The notes under the pieces are model-generated. The model had not been told where the DNA came from and did not search any database. It worked only from the letters and a program-made list of their open reading frames with translations. Shown piece by piece: positions 43,790 through 45,000 of a stretch of 45,000 bases of DNA. Position 1 is the stretch's first letter; each line of letters starts with the position of its first letter. The position numbers were made by a program, and so were the translations under genes. Location of the stretch: assembly GCA_009760855.2 (NCBI GenBank), contig WPIO01000142.1:1-45000 (forward strand). The letters are read 5' to 3'. The stretch comes from Cristatella mucedo. Its lineage: Eukaryota; Bryozoa; Phylactolaemata; Cristatellidae.

Positions 43790-44003
43790 CTTATATTTTT
43801 CTCAGTCGCCCGTCTGCCGTCGTCAAATAAAATTTGCAGTTGCTGTCTCTTAGCTTGACCATCAGATTTCGGGGATTTCACAGGAAAGGCTGTACTGATA
43901 TCGTATCGAACTTCATCCCCGATCTCGTTCCAAGACGAAGTTGAACTCGTTCCATGACGGTGACTTCTGCTTCTGCGAAGCTGCGACTGTCGGGTGACTT
44001 GGG
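43790..44003 (-). CDS. Candidate exon of a second, unrecognised gene (FDDG/Tudor-like)
   Basis: The acceptor is TATCTTATCAG|CC, with a TGA just upstream in frame that forces an intron. About 70 codons follow with a basic Ser/Arg start (QLRRSRSHRHGTSSTSS), then WNEIGDEVRYDIS, then QQLQILFDDGRRATEKNIR. The donor is ATAAG|GTACAG, phase 2. The hydrophobic-FDDG-IR pattern resembles Tudor-type barrels of chromatin proteins, but that is only a resemblance. A competing 125-codon frame overlaps it. Confidence 0.45.
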
Positions 44004-44789
44004 CTGATAAGATACTTCACAGGTATGCTTAAGAAGGAGTGTGCCTGTTTTACAGCTCAAAGTGTGATTTCTTAATATGCTAGCATTAATCCTTTTAAGA
44101 AGCCAGTACCAGTGGCATTTGTAGAATTTTAACGTGTAAGGAGCTAAACCTGGACTTCCAAATACGTAATGATAAGTTAAAGGCAATCTTGTAAATATGC
44201 AAGCTACTTGACTACCGGGGTAGACTTTGCTGCGCTTTTTACAGTATCTTAGCATGGATAAAAACCTGTACCTAGTTAAATTAAAGAGATTCTAGATATA
44301 TGCAGAAACTTCCACTGCTAAACTAGCTTCTGCAAAATACGTGAATATTGCCCTTATATTTCCCCAATTAACGTTGGATCTTTTCAGTTATTGAAAGAAT
44401 GGAAACGTGCAGCCAATACACATGTACTGATCGCAGCAATATGAATGAGTGCATACTTTAGATAAATCGACACAATGAGTAGCATAGGAACCCACGTACG
44501 TGTTATTTAAGCCGTCGGAATAAGCTGCAGCGATTGATGAACTGAAATCTCGATCCTTGATGTTGGCCAATTTCCTTAAGCTAAGCTCTGAGAAAACCAA
44601 ACTCCTACTCAAAGGGCACCAAGGGTGCTGTAGCGTGACCGCAATCGTACGCTTCTAATTTGGTTTGTGCCTCTTGGGTGAATCCTTAACGTTTTACAGT
44701 TAAATTCACTGGACTACAGCCACAGCTCGTCATCATGCTCCACCCATGTTCAAGATTAAGAGCGACTTACCGTAATGGCTGGCTAAAGA

Positions 44790-44985
44790 TAATGTAATGT
44801 ACTCCGTGTGTAATTCCACAAAGTCATAAAGACATGTGAGTGTTACGAAGGAGAGTTTTGTATAGCGCACTCACAGCCTAAGCGGCTTTTGGTACGCATT
44901 CGGTAGCCAACAGACTTCGTCTCTATTTTCTTCTTTCGTCTTCATTCTTCGCCATTACTGTTGGGGATGAATACGGCTGCAAGTG
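44790..44985 (-). mobile_element. Second-family LINE 3' UTR copy
   Basis: The reverse complement matches 17270-17420 closely: TAGGCTGTGAGTGCGCTATA, AAAACTCTCCTTCGTAACAC and TTTATGACTTTGTGGAATTA. It is about 27 kb from the other good copy and inverted relative to it. Confidence 0.72.
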
Positions 44986-45000
44986 TGGTTGGCTCCTTAA

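Noticed and set aside
43878-44255. 125-codon minus frame overlapping the FDDG exon
   Set aside because: It has no domain and ends soon after 43880. The alternative frame is open further and joins a second exon with matching phase. Not fully excluded.

Overview
This is nuclear DNA from a metazoan, most likely a marine invertebrate. It carries spliced genes with GT-AG introns, SRCR (scavenger receptor cysteine-rich) domains, CR1/L2-type LINEs, tRNA-headed SINEs, a pogo/Tigger DNA transposon and many long microsatellites. Sponges, echinoderms and lancelets all have expanded SRCR families; the sequence alone does not decide between them. I see no prokaryotic features.

Main gene (minus strand, 28803 down to 2152). 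I assembled 21 candidate coding exons by hand; every splice phase agrees and one reading frame runs from ATG to TAA. The full model gives about 1225 residues. It is a type II membrane protein: a cytosolic N-terminus of about 112 residues with an NPAY motif, one transmembrane helix, a Ser/Thr-rich stalk, then seven extracellular SRCR domains, the last ending almost at the stop codon. Each SRCR domain is split by a phase 2 intron just after the CRQL motif, and phase 1 introns separate domains. Two-exon, six-cysteine domains are the group A SRCR pattern. The stalk appears to be encoded by four small phase 1-1 exons, three of them inside a 204-bp tandem repeat. The start lies in a GC-rich, CpG-rich block (about 28.1-29.9 kb).

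Mobile DNA fills the introns and flanks. A 5'-truncated LINE with an intact RT reading frame lies at 12.6-15.0 kb, antisense in an SRCR intron. Its 3' tail recurs more than ten times and is also the tail of a tRNA-headed SINE family. A second SINE family and a second LINE 3' end are scattered through the window. A decayed pogo/Tigger element with matching terminal inverted repeats spans 33.9-36.6 kb and hosts two SINEs. LINE fragments in both orientations lie at 37.8-39.9 kb, one interrupted by a SINE.

Right end. GC-rich blocks (36.6-37.5, 39.9-41.7, 43.0-43.6 kb) hold no gene I can identify. Two consistent minus-strand exons at 44003-43790 and 43564-43514 suggest part of a second, unrecognised gene with a Tudor-like FDDG segment.
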